Shown here in pieces: positions 12,287 to 24,027 of a DNA stretch of 64,000 nucleotides; position 1 is the first letter of the stretch; each line of letters starts with the position of its first letter. This stretch comes from Calonectria ilicicola. Lineage: Eukaryota > Ascomycota > Sordariomycetes > Hypocreales > Nectriaceae. Position numbers and translations under genes: made by a program. The DNA lies in contig CP085829.1 in assembly GCA_020809705.1 (NCBI GenBank), forward strand, positions 868,001 through 932,000, in the 5' to 3' direction. The notes under the pieces are model-generated. The model made no database searches, had not been told where the DNA came from, and saw nothing but the letters and a program-made list of their open reading frames with translations.

Positions 12287-12546
12287 TCTGAGGTCTGCGG
12301 AACTGTGTTAGAGATAATTGGACGGTAGTTGTAAAGATCTTGACCAGGTAATCTATAAATCCTATTTGGAAATAAGGTAGACAAGGTCACCCCTGGAGTC
12401 CAGACTATCTATCCTATTGTCACGATAGGCAATGTACCTTGGAGAATCAACATTCGCCATGATCCGCAACGTTCATGTGTCCCAAGGGGTAGATATTGGA
12501 TCAAACCGTTCCAGGCAAACTTTTATTTTTACTTACTAAATGGGGA

Positions 12547-14342
12547 CTATAAAGCCTTTTGGTCGTCTGCCTTCCTGCTCGTCCTGCACATACGACCGCC
12601 ACTATTGACACCCCACGCATCACTACCTACCGCTGTTGTCGCGTACAGGAGACCCTTAGGGTCATACTTTTGCTTGATGGACAAAAGCTTTTTGTAATTT
12701 GCACCAAAAAATGTCTCCTGCCAGTCACTTTGTTGGAAATCAGCTTCGTTCATGTAGGCCCCCGCTCCTGGTGTTGCTGCCTCAATCACCGGTTGGATTT
12801 CGGTGGTGATCCTATCTTGTTCTGCTACCATGTCCTCCCAGGGAGCGCTGAAATTCCAGGGTAATGTCAGCGATACCTGAACAATAGACTCGCGCCACTG
12901 AGGGAGCACAGCGTTGACACCATTTGCGCCAAACTTGGTGACGTTTAGCCCGACGCCAATGAAGGTCACTCCCATGTTCGCGAGGCGACGCGCTGTCGGG
13001 GAAAAGTCGGGTAACTTGGCGCGGGGCAGCAGCCGGCCACCAAAAAGCTGGGTGCCAACCTGGATGTTTCCAGCGGGCAGAGGGCCCCAGTAGTGGCCGT
13101 AGTGGTCGTAGTAGCTGGGAAACTCGGTAATCTTTGGCTGGAACCCAACGCCCAGCGCTGCAAGCGATTTGGCGAGGGGCTGTAGAATCATCTCGGCCTC
13201 AGCCCGCGTTTTGTTGTAGGCCGTCATTGCAGGGATTTGCAGCGACGCGTTGGAGAAGAAGTAAATTATCATGACGCCCGAGTCCACAATGTCCGGAAGA
13301 GCAGCGTGGAAGGCGTCAATGATGTCGTACATCTGCTTCGGCTTGTCCTTTGGTGCTTCTACAAGAAAGCTTGCACCACTCACGCGGCTGTCGGGATGAG
13401 CCCGCACCGTCATCGACACAACGACACCATAAGTACCTCCGCCTCCTCCGCTTAAAGCCCAATAAAGGTCGCGATTTTTGGTCCTCGATGCTTTCAAAAA
13501 TTTACCTGTCGGCGTGACAACCTCAAACTCGAGAGTATTGTCAGCTGCCAGGCCAAACGATGAACTGAGCGCAGAGTGGCCGCCGCCCTGCGTATAGCCA
13601 CCCGCAAGCCCAACCGAGGGGCATTCCCCAGTGACGACAGCAAGCCCCGCTGCATGGGCAGCTTCAAGGGCCTCGTAGCCTTGCACACCAGCTCCAATCT
13701 TTAGCGCCTTTCCCTTGTAGTCGGAATCTTTCCAGTCCAAGATTTTGACGTCTTTAAGATGATGCATCCACACAGACAGTGCTCCGGCACCGGTGGATCG
13801 GCCAAGGTAGTCGTGTCCAGTGTTTCGGATCACGAACCGCACATTGTTTCGCTCCGCAAATTTGAGCGCTGCAATAATATCAGATGGGCCAGTGGCATTG
13901 ACCGCGTATCTGACATAGTTTCCCAGCGTGCATCCTCTCTTCCTGGGCTGGAAAGGGTCACAGCTCTGGTTCGCAAACAATGGTGCCATGACTAATGATG
14001 AAGACTTTTCACTGTTGTTGTGTTAGTTACCGCTAGAATGGTGGTTTTAGGCCCACCTCAGTTGCTTATAGCCACCAATTCGACTTACTGAATCGTTGAG
14101 AACAGCCATTCATCTTGTAGCTTCGCACACTCATCGGCATCGTATGCGGGGTCGTGGCATGGAGAACCCAACGGGATCGTGGCAATCAATTGACCGCCAA
14201 CCGTCCGATTCAATCGATCCCATTCCCTTTGAGACGGCCAACATTTCTCTCCAGGAAAACATTTGCAATCGGCCTTCGCGCTCGCCCCAGACGCATGGCT
14301 GAGACCGATCGCAAACAAGAGCAAGATTCTCAGAGACCGCAT
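12547..14342 (-). CDS. Secreted FAD-linked oxidoreductase, berberine-bridge type
   Basis: There are two exons (14089-14342 and 12547-14011) with a 77-bp intron containing a CTAAC branch site, giving 572 residues in frame. Residues 1-21 form a signal peptide ending in A-S-A-K-A. The FAD_binding_4 domain follows. H151 in R-N-T-G-H-D and C215 in G-E-C-P-S-V-G are in place for bicovalent FAD attachment, as in berberine-bridge and glucooligosaccharide oxidases. A G-G-G-H-S segment comes after them, and a BBE C-terminal domain with Y-D-P-K-G-L-L-Y ends the protein. Such enzymes oxidise sugars, alkaloids or terpenoids, often in secreted or biosynthetic-cluster settings; the substrate here is unknown. 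An exporter or importer (8173) and a dehydrogenase (11082) lie just downstream on the same strand. Confidence 0.88.
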
Positions 14343-15164
14343 TGAGTTATCAAGAGGTGCCTGATGATATGAATGAAGAAGGTGTATTTCCAGGTGAATT
14401 AAATATATATTGAGATGTGTACTCACACGCGACAACTGTCCATGACACACATAGGCAGCTATTTTTCCTTCAACGCGATTCAGCTTACCCACCGCTTGCT
14501 GTGCTGGCGACTTCCGATCGAGTCTTTTCCGCCTCATCGGTGGGTCTCTTCTTGGCAAACCCTTTGTATCTATCTCAACTGCAAGGTACGTTATTTACAC
14601 TGTCAGATTAGCCAAATTGGGTATTATGGAGCGCCACTACGGTACTGTGCTCAAAATCATGGACGGCAGATCGAGATTAGACTCCTCCTCGATGCATCTT
14701 TGTAATTCCGCAGTGATTCCGCGAAATCCACAGTACGGTGGGATTCTTTTATTCCAAGGTAGCGTGGCGATCAAACAACAGAGATATCACCGCAAATCCA
14801 ATTGTATGGATGATGAACGAAACAAAAAAAGAGCTCGTAACTAAAATGAATGTACATGCATTTAAATACTACCATTTGTTTATGTTCCAGTCACAAGGCA
14901 GCTAGCTTTTCGCGTAACTGTCCAGATCTTGCACCGTTTGTAGATCGAGCCAACCACTGGCTAACGGAACAGGCGGCTATATTCTTATGCAATCTCGAGT
15001 TTAGAAAACTTATCCAAGTGTCCTAATATGGTTTGCTGTAGTCGCGTGCTAAATTGCCGGTTCCGGAAAAAGTGAAGTACCACTCCGCTAATGCGAAGTG
15101 CGATGAGGGTATCAATTTTCCGAACTGACTAAATTATGTCCTTCACCCTTGTGTTGCCTTGGCC
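14343..15164. other. Intergenic, no gene seen
   Basis: Upstream of the FAD oxidoreductase. Short plus-strand frames (about 14415-14844) lack domains, splice logic or signal peptides that I can support. Confidence 0.45.
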
Positions 15165-15893
15165 TCAAATTCCCCCAATTGTTCCCCACCTGGAACTACA
15201 GTATTCCTCTCCTAGAATTGCGCAGTCCCCGGATCGGTTTAGAGAAATGCACTGTATTCGATATGACCATACGATACGATCCTTGAACACCTTTCTGTCA
15301 GCATCACTATTTCCGGCAGGACCATGGCCTGAACCATGATCAAAACTCTCGTAAGAAGTTCTATCAATTTCCATATCTGAAGCAAAGACAATTCCGGTCA
15401 CCATGTAGGTTTTCCTGTCGCGTGAAAGCAAGTTTTCACTTTTTAGCTCCTTCACATGTTGCTGAATATAAAGTTTGGGGCTGATCAAAGATACCTTCTG
15501 CAAGTTCCCTATTTTGATCAATACCGCCTCTCCGGAAAGATGAGAAGATGTAGAAGATGTAAGAGTAAGGAATCCCCGACTCGTGCTAGATTGGGTAACC
15601 GTCACGCCCCTGTATGGAACAGCTTCGAATATATCTTCCGAAGTAGTTGTACAGCACCCGATCGGCGACGAAGAGATGTCCGATGGATTGTTGTAAATGT
15701 CTCCCAGGGAAAGGACGAGATTGGAATCTATGGCAGGATCTATATCTGGAAACTTGATAGTAGACTCCAGGTCCCAAGCTGATCCCAACAATGCGTTAGA
15801 CAGGCTCAAGGTCTTCTCCGCTGCAGTCATAGATATTTTGGCAAGCGATTCGTAGAAGGGAAGGATACGCAACATAGGGGCACGGCTTGACAT
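15165..15893 (-). CDS. Member of an uncharacterised paralogous family (copy A)
   Basis: This is a single-exon frame of 242 residues with ATG at 15893. I do not recognise a named domain. It shares two landmarks with three other loci in this window (25437, 26881 and 28654). The first is an L-G-D-I-Y-N-N-P-S-D element near residue 63, matching L-G-x-I-L-x-D-P-F-x-P in the others. The second is Y-M-V-T-G-I near residue 163, followed about 40 residues later by V-W-S-Y-R-I, matching V-Y-I-I-T-G-L and I-L-S-Y-R-L. It is the most diverged member and lacks the long N-terminal tail. No signal peptide or clear membrane segment is visible, so a cytosolic location is likely. A remote relation to fungal gasdermin-like pore-forming proteins is possible from the layout but is only a guess. 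Confidence 0.6.
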   Translation of the reverse strand: MSSRAPMLRILPFYESLAKISMTAAEKTLSLSNALLGSAWDLESTIKFPDIDPAIDSNLVLSLGDIYNNPSDISSSPIGCCTTTSEDIFEAVPYRGVTVTQSSTSRGFLTLTSSTSSHLSGEAVLIKIGNLQKVSLISPKLYIQQHVKELKSENLLSRDRKTYMVTGIVFASDMEIDRTSYESFDHGSGHGPAGNSDADRKVFKDRIVWSYRIQCISLNRSGDCAILGEEYCSSRWGTIGGI

Positions 15894-16377
15894 GTTGGAT
15901 TGGTGGAACCTATGGTTGTGTTAATCGGGCGGGATGTAGCCTGATAGAAAGCTATGCCACGTCGCGCGTGGGTGGTTTTCGAGTCGTTAAAGTGGCTCTT
16001 TTGGTCAATTATTTTGATAAAAGGTATGAAAGGGAGGCTGGTCGGCCAATAAATACTTGATTTGAATTGCCACAAGTGCATTGATTCATGAAAGGAGGGC
16101 GAAACTATGAAAGAACAATAGAACAAACGTGCGAACAAATATTTATTCGGACAGAAAACATGACTGGTTTCACTTTTCTTTGTTAAGTAAAAAGAATACT
16201 GCGCCGTGATTATTGGATTTGTATCAAGCCATGAGGTTAATATGCAAAGAACTTGTCAAACAAAAAATGACACCAGCGATTTTTGTTTGACAGCCAGAGT
16301 GTTTCGGAGCGAAATCGATTACATCCGCAAAAAACAAACCCTCAACGCCTAAGCGCTGACTGGCGGGTTGAAGCAGA
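15894..16377. other. Intergenic, no gene seen
   Basis: Short region between copy A of the paralogous family and the tRNA. Nothing beyond chance-length frames was seen. Confidence 0.45.
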
Positions 16378-16469
16378 TGGAGATTGAGGGAATTGAACCC
16401 CCGACCTTTTGTAGACTTTTGCACTTGTTTGAATGCAAAACAAACGTCATACCCCTAGACCAAATCCCC
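16378..16469 (-). tRNA. tRNA-Ala (UGC) with a 20-nt intron
   Basis: Read on minus, a 7-bp acceptor stem GGGGATT pairs with AATCTCC, with discriminator A and the G3:U70 wobble pair that identifies alanine tRNAs. The T arm GGGGG-TTCAATT-CCCTC and the anticodon stem TTTGT/ACAAA both pair. The loop places TGC at the anticodon and A at position 37, followed by an intron of about 20 nt at the standard 37/38 site. The intron contains TGCAAAA, complementary to the anticodon region, as is usual for pre-tRNA introns. The mature length is about 72 nt. Confidence 0.85.
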
Positions 16470-18184
16470 TGCTGAGATTTGAGCGATTTTAATTTTGCTC
16501 ATGAAGCCTTGGGTGAATCTGAGTGCAACCAAGTTCACGTAGGAGAAACTGCTAGGTGAGATGGATGATATGGCAATATTTCTTTGACACACACCAACAG
16601 GACCCACGCCATCGCAGTCAAACTCTCCTACGCAACTCCTGCCTTAGCAAAGAACATAATTATGCATAGGGAAATAACAGATTTATTCTCATTAACGGAA
16701 ATGATGGCTGCATCGTAATCTCTCGGTTTGTTTCTGCTTCGGTGCCAAGATTATCCCGAGACAACTTCGTAGATCTCGTTCGGCCAAAAGACCCTTCGCG
16801 CCGGAGGACCTTCTATTTCCTCACTCACCCAAGTTTTTTAATGCCAAAAAAAAACATGGCTTCATTACTTCACACCCCCCGATTTTGAAATACTGCATAA
16901 CGTCCAATCATTCTAAACAATCAACTACTTACTTCAGACCCCACGCTTCATTTCATCGCACATGGGAGTACAAGCATCTGGACAAGGTTCTACGAATGCC
17001 GAAACTCTCAGCCGAATTATCTAGCTTATCGAGAGAACAAATTGTGAATCATATTATGCTTGCATTAATGAAAACCGTGAAATCCATCAACAAATCATTG
17101 TTGGAGAAGAAAAATTGAAATCGTTCCGTGTCCGGTGGTGGAAACTAACCTACAACAGTGACGTACCATAGTCCGCGATGTCGTGGGCTACCGTAGTGGC
17201 TACTGCACCTCCATAAAATCGCCCGATAACTTAGTGAGTGCATTAGTGATAACCATTGGGGCCAAATTCTCCGCCAGTAGCAATTGGGAGGCAACGACTG
17301 CATTGGCGTCAAGCGAACCGAAGTAGCGCTAGAAATAAAATGTTGCCATTTTTCTCCGAGTGAAAGTGAAACAGGCGGTCATCAGCAAAGAGTTGATGTC
17401 ATGCGTGGCTGGGGCATGAAATTAAAAAAAAAGAAACGGTCAGACCAGTACAGTAGGCGATTATCCTCATCCAGCAAAACAAGGGAGATATGGCTGGTGT
17501 TTGTTTTGTCGCACGTGTCTCCACTAAGTAGTTAGTAGTGTCCCAACCATTCGATGCAGTCCTTTAACAAACTTGATTTTGATAATTCCAATTTTTAGTG
17601 AGAATTTTCGATTCAAGATCAGCATGACACTCGGGGGGATGTTGCGGCAGCACAATCACGGTTTTAAAATCACGACCATCCGCTAGTGACACGCCGTCAG
17701 TGCATCATGCCCCCTGCTGCCTGTCCCAGCCTTCATGGGTACCCCGCCATGACGATTTACCATGGCTGTTGGTACAACACAAAAGATCGATGTCTTTTGT
17801 ATTCAACAACCAAGGATTTGGTAAATTTCGAGATTTATTTCTCATTTCACAATACCCGTAGCAGATTTGCCTTGTCTCAATTGACGACCATTACTTCGCC
17901 CCTGTAGCAGTCACAGCTACAGTTCTCACTTCGGCTGATCGGCGAGACCGTCCCAGACATTGGTCTGTAGGGGGCTTTTAATTAGCGTGTGTGTTGTCAA
18001 TCGCAATAGGGGCCCCAAAAAGGAAAAAAGCCAACCACTGCACTAACCTCACATTTTATAAGAGGAAGTGACTCTCTCTCCATCACTTTCATCAATCCAC
18101 CCTCCCTGCCTATCCTTTCTTAAATCCATCGTTTTTATTACGCACCACAAACTCACTCAAAATATTCCAATCTCAACCACAGTC
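16470..18184. other. Intergenic 1.7 kb, no gene seen
   Basis: One plus frame (16885-17118) has a basic helical C-terminus but no domain or splice context that I can name. A TATA-like TTTTATAAG at about 18054 lies 130 bp before the next ATG and probably serves that gene. Confidence 0.45.
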
Positions 18185-18748
18185 ATGCAGTTCAAGCTCC
18201 TTGCCATCGCTGCCTCTACTCTGGCACTACCCTTCGCTCAGGCCTACCCTTCCACCAAGGATATGACACATAGCCTCGCATACCTAAATGTGTTGATCGA
18301 GGAAACGACCAGAATTTTCAGTGATAAGAACCCTGTAACTCTTGCTAAGAACGCACCGGTATGAGCTGTGACAAGATTTTGACTCAACATCATTTGGCTA
18401 ATATTATGCTAGAAAGGACTGGAAATTTTGATCAAGATCAATGTCGAAATTAGTCACGATCTCACGGCTTTCGAGAAAAAGAAGCGAGCAACTGTGGTGA
18501 CACAGCAGGAAGATGCCTTTTGCAGCCAAGTTTACACCGTAAGTGTTGAGGTGCATCTCAGACCTCATTCGCTAACAATTGCCCACCAGTTTGAACAAAC
18601 GTCCACCAACCTAGTACACATTGTCGATACTTCAAACATCATCACCTTGGAACCTTCCATCGGATCACAGATTGAGAAGTTCAAGACGGGTGCTAAGGAG
18701 CTGTCAAACGAGACCGCCTACATCGCTCCTGCTTGCAAACACTCGTAA
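18185..18748 (+). CDS. Small secreted protein, first of a tandem family
   Basis: Three exons (18185-18358, 18413-18538 and 18590-18748) give 152 residues in frame. The first 20 residues form a classic signal peptide (M-Q-F-K-L-L-A-I-A-A-S ending A-Q-A). The mature protein is mainly helical, with two cysteines (one in exon 2, one near the end) and a K-K-K-R-A motif in exon 2 that could be a Kex2-type cleavage site. Each exon begins and ends in phase 0. The same exon plan and related sequence recur at 21827 and 22866. The helical, Cys-poor secreted layout loosely resembles HsbA/MP1-type cell-surface proteins, but I cannot confirm that family. A TATA-like box lies near 18054. Confidence 0.75.
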
Positions 18749-21700
18749 ACCAATTGGTACCTGGAGAAGGGTGACGATAAAGCCTGGCGAACTATTCGAT
18801 TATACTATGAAGTAATATTTTGTCCTACATTTTGAAGCGTTTTAATCTTGGAAGGCTATGTCAACGCCATAGATTTCAAGCGGCAGTGAGGTTTAAGAAC
18901 TGGATTAGCCACACTAAGATAATCATAACCACCATCTAAGGCGGGATAGGGAGCCATGGTGTATATAGGTGTATCATTCTTGGTTTTGTGTTGGGGTCTT
19001 CATTTCCCTCGGTAGAGCAGCCAGCCAACACAGCATAACACATATTGAATACCAGTTGATTTGGTTCCGCATATTTTGCTCTTGCTATCTAATCGCTCTT
19101 GGCTGAATATTACCTCCTGATTCCATAGCCGATTCTCTCACCGACCCTGACTTGCCTGCGATAAGATCTTGAGGTCAAGTGAATGTTGGCTACCGTGATG
19201 GAGACTATCAACAAAGAGAACTTGCTTCAAGACTAACTTCTTGACAAGATCCAGGAATGCTCGTCGCGATATAGATATGACCAGAACCAGTCATTGGAAC
19301 CCCCCAATCCTCTTGATCTAAGGTGAAGATTAGCGTCCTAATTAGGTTTAATCGGCATGATGATGATTATACCGAAGTAAGACAAGAGTCAACCTTGCAT
19401 ATTGGATGAGAAGATCCCGGTATCGTCGTGGATAAGGAAGCAAGTAGCGCTAGAGTGAGGGCATATGTTGATTTCATCGTGGAATATGGGACAAAAGTGA
19501 GTAGACTTCGGGCTATGTTAGTCCATTGAGGCAGATTAAATACATTTGAATCAGATTTGATCTTCATACCAATACCTAAAAGTGACTGAATCGCCAATGC
19601 TCTAAAAGTTCCCTTTCCTCAATTTCAGGAGCGCACTGGCCTGGCCTGCTGCTTGCTAGCTCATATGATTACGTTGGCCATGATAGCAGATCAAAAACGT
19701 TACTACGGAGGGTCAAGTTAGGTGGGCCTTGGCTTCACACCGTTGAATAGTAGGTGTAATTTAGGTAGCTCTTAGAAGGTGGATTGTTGGAAATAACTGG
19801 AACTTACGCAGCCGTGCATTTTGGCAGGAGTCAGGAGCTATTAAATGACTCAGGGTCTATTTCTCGTCAACTTGCTGATTATACATCAGAAAAAGTTTAT
19901 CATTTGGCACAGCTGAAATAACCACAAACTTTGAAAGTTGATTAGGCGTATCCAGGTGCTACTAATGTTTGGATCAATTATAGTTAAGCCATCAGAGCCA
20001 TAGAAACGGTAACATTCAGTAGCTCGATAACGGTGTTCTCCCGAAAAGAAAGAAAATAAGACTCACAGTTTCATCACGACATTTGCTGTCATTAGTATGA
20101 ATACCCAGACAAAAAAGGCCGCCATCATCACGATGAGAAGCACAGAATCGTGCATATAAGACTCTCCACACGTGAGATAAAATGATTACACATTTAGCAC
20201 TTGAAAGTCCAAGCCTTTTTCTAATCGCTGGATTATTCTCTGAAACTGAATGTAGTCACTAGCGAAACAAAACATGCAGGGCAACACAAAATGCTCTATG
20301 CATGAAATGCCCGTCGTTGTGCCACAGTTAAGATTTTAGAGTTATATAAAAACGAAGACTCAGAATTCCCGCTGAGGAGCACCCTCCATATCTCACGCCT
20401 CGGCTTTCGCACATACCTCAATATTGCATTGCTTGATCCATAATCCCATCCTTGACAATCAAGGCATGCCATATAGCACGCATACCATAATTTAGTACTC
20501 GAATTATATTCTTTAGGGGCAAACGCGCTGCAATTAAATATTTAAACAAGCGGGAACTTCAGCTCCTCGAGGTTGCCGAGGTTGCGCGGCACATGTGGAC
20601 TCGTTTGCTTTGCTGGACTCGTCTGCTTGGTTGGATGCGGCTGTATGTTTGATCTCGTGCCGTAATCATTGACACTGTGACGATGATAACCATCCATTCA
20701 GAAAGGACCCTCAATACCGCAAATGATGTAATAGTGGTGACAATCGGAAGTGGCCTTGAAATTCGCCAAATCTGACGGCAGCATGGCTTGCAACAGCCGC
20801 CGCAATGTCACTTGCACTAAACTCCCAGAGGGAAAGCCCAGATCGCTGTCCCAACCACCAGGTCAAGAGAAGGTTTGCATATGCTAGCCATCCTCAGTTA
20901 GTAGACTCCGGATGTTTTGAGATCCGGGGCTCCACAATACGGACTGTTTTCTCGAGCCTTCAGAATACCTTACTAGCCTCGCAAGCGAAATACCGCGGAA
21001 CCGGCACTAGAACTAGGCGCTCAAAGCACATATCCAATTGCCCTTAGGGCTAGTGGATGACGTCAAGCATCGAACCCAAAAAGGACCATTTGGCCGTCTC
21101 TAAGCTAATTTGAGATGGCGGGATAATTCTGCCTTCTCCCTGCCGTGCCCCTCCACCCGTCTAGGGCACCGTGCTGAGAGTTGAACGGGTGGCGGGCTAA
21201 ATTGAACTAGTGGACGCTTGACAGAAAAGTCCGACATGGAAAGATTTAACGTGGAAGGTGACTCTGCATTTAGCACAAAATACGATCAGTGAGAATTGTT
21301 GATTGAAGATGAATTAAGCAGTAAATTCATACTATAGAAGATTCCGGCAGCACAAGTATGGCCCCTGCATCACAGCCATCTGACTACTGATCATTTGTGG
21401 TGTCGGTAAACACTACTGATGGCCTTCCCATGCCCCAACATGCCGATCACAATACACTGGCTTGGTATCCGACCAAGCCATGCAATCAGTGAAAAGTAAC
21501 CCATTTCAGACAACCCAATCAGGGCGGCTGGTACGCATCGTTTTTAGTGTTCTTTTTCTTTTTCTGGGCTGCGGTTAAAGCCACACACTCATCTTTGACT
21601 AGTAAGCAGAAATCCTTGAAATATTTGCTTGTGGCTTGATTTAGTTTATTCTGTCCTTGATGGGAATAGGGGCATCAAAAGCAATCAGGTATCGCGCCAG

Positions 21701-21826
21701 GTGAATATACATATGAAGGAGGTTCTCCATTACCAGAGCTTCCCCATCTCACACCTCAAATATATCCCTTGTACTTCCATTCCAAATCATTGAATCATTC
21801 CAAGGTCTCCGGTTTCACCCATCACC
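18749..21826. other. Intergenic 3.1 kb, mostly empty
   Basis: The only hint of coding is a minus-strand ATG at 19477 beginning a signal-peptide-like M-K-S-T-Y-A-L-T-L-A-L-L-A-S segment with two cysteines. It stops after 36 codons (19367) unless an unseen intron extends it. Elsewhere I see no gene, RNA or element. Confidence 0.4.
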
Positions 21827-22414
21827 CTGCGGTTCAAACTCCTTGCAATTGCTGCTTCCACTCTGGCAATCCCCTTGGCCCAGGCTGCGCCTAACTTCCC
21901 GCAAGTGACGGTCTATCTGAAGCATCTTACCACACTCAGTTATGAAGCCGCAGATATTTTATACGATCCCGTAGCTCTGGTCACTAAAGCTCCGGTACGA
22001 GTCTCGCGCAACTCTTCTGTGCACACGAATTTACTAATTTAACGCTAGAGAGCAATCGTTCTCTTGGAAGAAATGGAAACCACAGGTAATGACGCGATTA
22101 AGGTGTTGAAGAGCTCCAAGCGGGCGGAGCTTGTGACACGACAAGAAGAAAACTCTGGCATTTGCGACACGATTGAGGGGGTGAGTAACCGCGTGCATTA
22201 CCAGTCCATCCACTAACTCCTGTAAAAGCTAAGTGAAGCTGTCGATCATCTCATGGATTCTCCTCCTGCGCAGCTTATGCCTTCCCAAGCTGAAGGAACT
22301 CTTGCTAGTATTGTGTCAGAGCTCAATCAGATAAAAGAAATTGTTAATGAGACTGAGAACCTTGTCGACGGAATTTTGCATTGCATACAGACACAACTAA
22401 GCCAAAGTCAGTAA
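21827..22414 (+). CDS. Small secreted protein paralog whose start codon is CTG
   Basis: Exons 21827-21994, 22049-22180 and 22229-22414 give a stop-free 162-codon frame with the same phase-0 intron positions as the gene at 18185. Its signal peptide aligns residue for residue in the start region (R-F-K-L-L-A-I-A-A-S-T-L-A ending A-Q-A-A-P). At the place of the ATG the codon is CTG, preceded by ACC, and no in-frame ATG exists upstream before a TGA at 21791. Either the start was lost recently, or translation begins at CTG, whose context (A at -3) would favour near-cognate initiation. The K-R-A-E-L-V-T-R-Q motif is shared with its paralogs. It is annotated as a gene with doubtful start rather than a certain pseudogene. 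Confidence 0.55.
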
Positions 22415-22865
22415 ATGAGAATCCACATGACCAAGATTTCTCAGGTTTGGTAGATAATGCGATTGCTTTTGAGTGTTACGCTATATTATTCTATTGCTTT
22501 ATTATCTACATGCCCAAATACATCAAATCCTAAGATATCTCGAAGACTCTCCCTCAAAATAATACCCCTTTCCATCCGTCCAACTGTCCTTATGAAAAGT
22601 GCCTTCAGATGCATTTTAAGTTCTGAGTGCTTACTATTGGGACTCAAATTTAGAAGAAAACCTTGACCTGGGTGGCGCTGGTGACAAACCCCTGAGGATA
22701 GCAGGCACGCAAGTTGATTGGGCAGCAATTGGCACTATACACACCCAGCTACCGCGTTGCTGGGTTTGCTACCATTGGTGTCGCTGGTAGCGGCGTAGTC
22801 TATGTGCCGCCTGCATAAGTCGTATATTACCTTGGTTGTGCATGTATTCTCTAATGTAATATTAG

Positions 22866-23187
22866 AGAGCCATCGAAATTTTTGAGGAAATCACGGCTTT
22901 GGCAAATGATGGATTTCATGCGATGCGGAGCTCCAAGCGGACTGGCGTTATGGCACGACAGCAAACCACCGTTTGCACTGCACTTTTAGATGTGAGTATC
23001 TGCCTGGAGCCATAGCTCCTTCACTCATTCGCAAGACCAGCTTAACGAAGATTTCAAGCCTGTCACGGAAATAGTTCGTTCTTCAGTACCGATTGCGCTT
23101 TAGTCGGCTATCACGATAGCCACATCCAGTGTTTACACCGTTATAGACACTATTGAGCAAGTTTATCCTAGTTGTCAAAACCAGTAA
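22866..23187 (+). pseudogene. Truncated third copy of the small secreted protein family
   Basis: The exon 2 equivalent (from 22866) and the exon 3 equivalent (about 23039-23187) are clearly related to 18185 and 21827. They share R-A-I-E-I-F-E-E, S-S-K-R-T and A-R-Q-Q, the intron position, and a final P-S-C-Q. No signal-peptide exon is found upstream, and an in-frame TAG interrupts exon 3 near 23103. The copy cannot make a secreted protein. Confidence 0.65.
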
Positions 23188-24027
23188 ATCACAATTTAAT
23201 TGTGCATTTTTTCCCAGGCTGGCAATCACATAATTTTCAGTGTCAAATCTTTTTTTTAGAGAATTATCATGTAATACTAATTTTTACAGGAACAAATGAG
23301 CCGTGATCCTGCCCTTGGATTCGCTGGGATGTCAACGCATATGCTATGTAAAGGGATTTCATTTCTACTGGCTATATTCACCCTTCTTTTTTCTCAAATA
23401 AAATCAATCAATCCAGGTCATTGAAGCCGTCTTCTTGTTTGATTGGTATCCCTATGTGTCTGTCTCATTCATCTGATGTAGCCTACCCTAAAGAAATAAA
23501 CTGCGGTTGTCGACGTGCACAAATGAGACAGGACACAACCCACAATGAAAAAAATATTTGGGCGTATTATCGATTAACGACGTTATCTAGGCGGCATTTT
23601 ATGGAATAAAGTGGGTGAGAACGGCATGTCGTACGTCAGCTCTCGTTTTTGGTGTCTTTTCCGCGTTTGAGCAGGCGGATGTTGTGAATGGATTTAGTCA
23701 AATGAATTAGCTAGATGGACAGGGGATCCATGGGCATGCATATGCGATGTGATATGGCACGGTCATACGGAATAGATATCCACCACATTACGGCAATCAA
23801 TAGAGTAAGATTCCGTAATCTGACGTTAGTAACATTCAGGTTTTGGAATAACTAAAAAAAAAAAAAAAAAAACAGTACTTCCCCGCTCAATGACGTCGCA
23901 CATCCGCATCATCCCAGCTTTTCGCTGTCTCCCTTCCACATACATCACCCTTTGTTCATCCTATTTCCCTCAATGTCGGTAATCTCGCTGAATCTTTCAG
24001 TGCACAACTAGCCCGCCATCCGCCATA
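23188..24027. other. Intergenic with a 19-nt poly-A run
   Basis: No gene was seen. An uninterrupted run of 19 A residues lies at 23854-23872. Confidence 0.5.

Noticed and set aside
14415..14844. Plus-strand frames upstream of the FAD oxidoreductase
   Set aside because: Overlapping frames with no domain and no splice logic; treated as intergenic.
16885..17118. 77-codon plus-strand frame
   Set aside because: Basic helical end but no domain, splice signal or promoter to support it.
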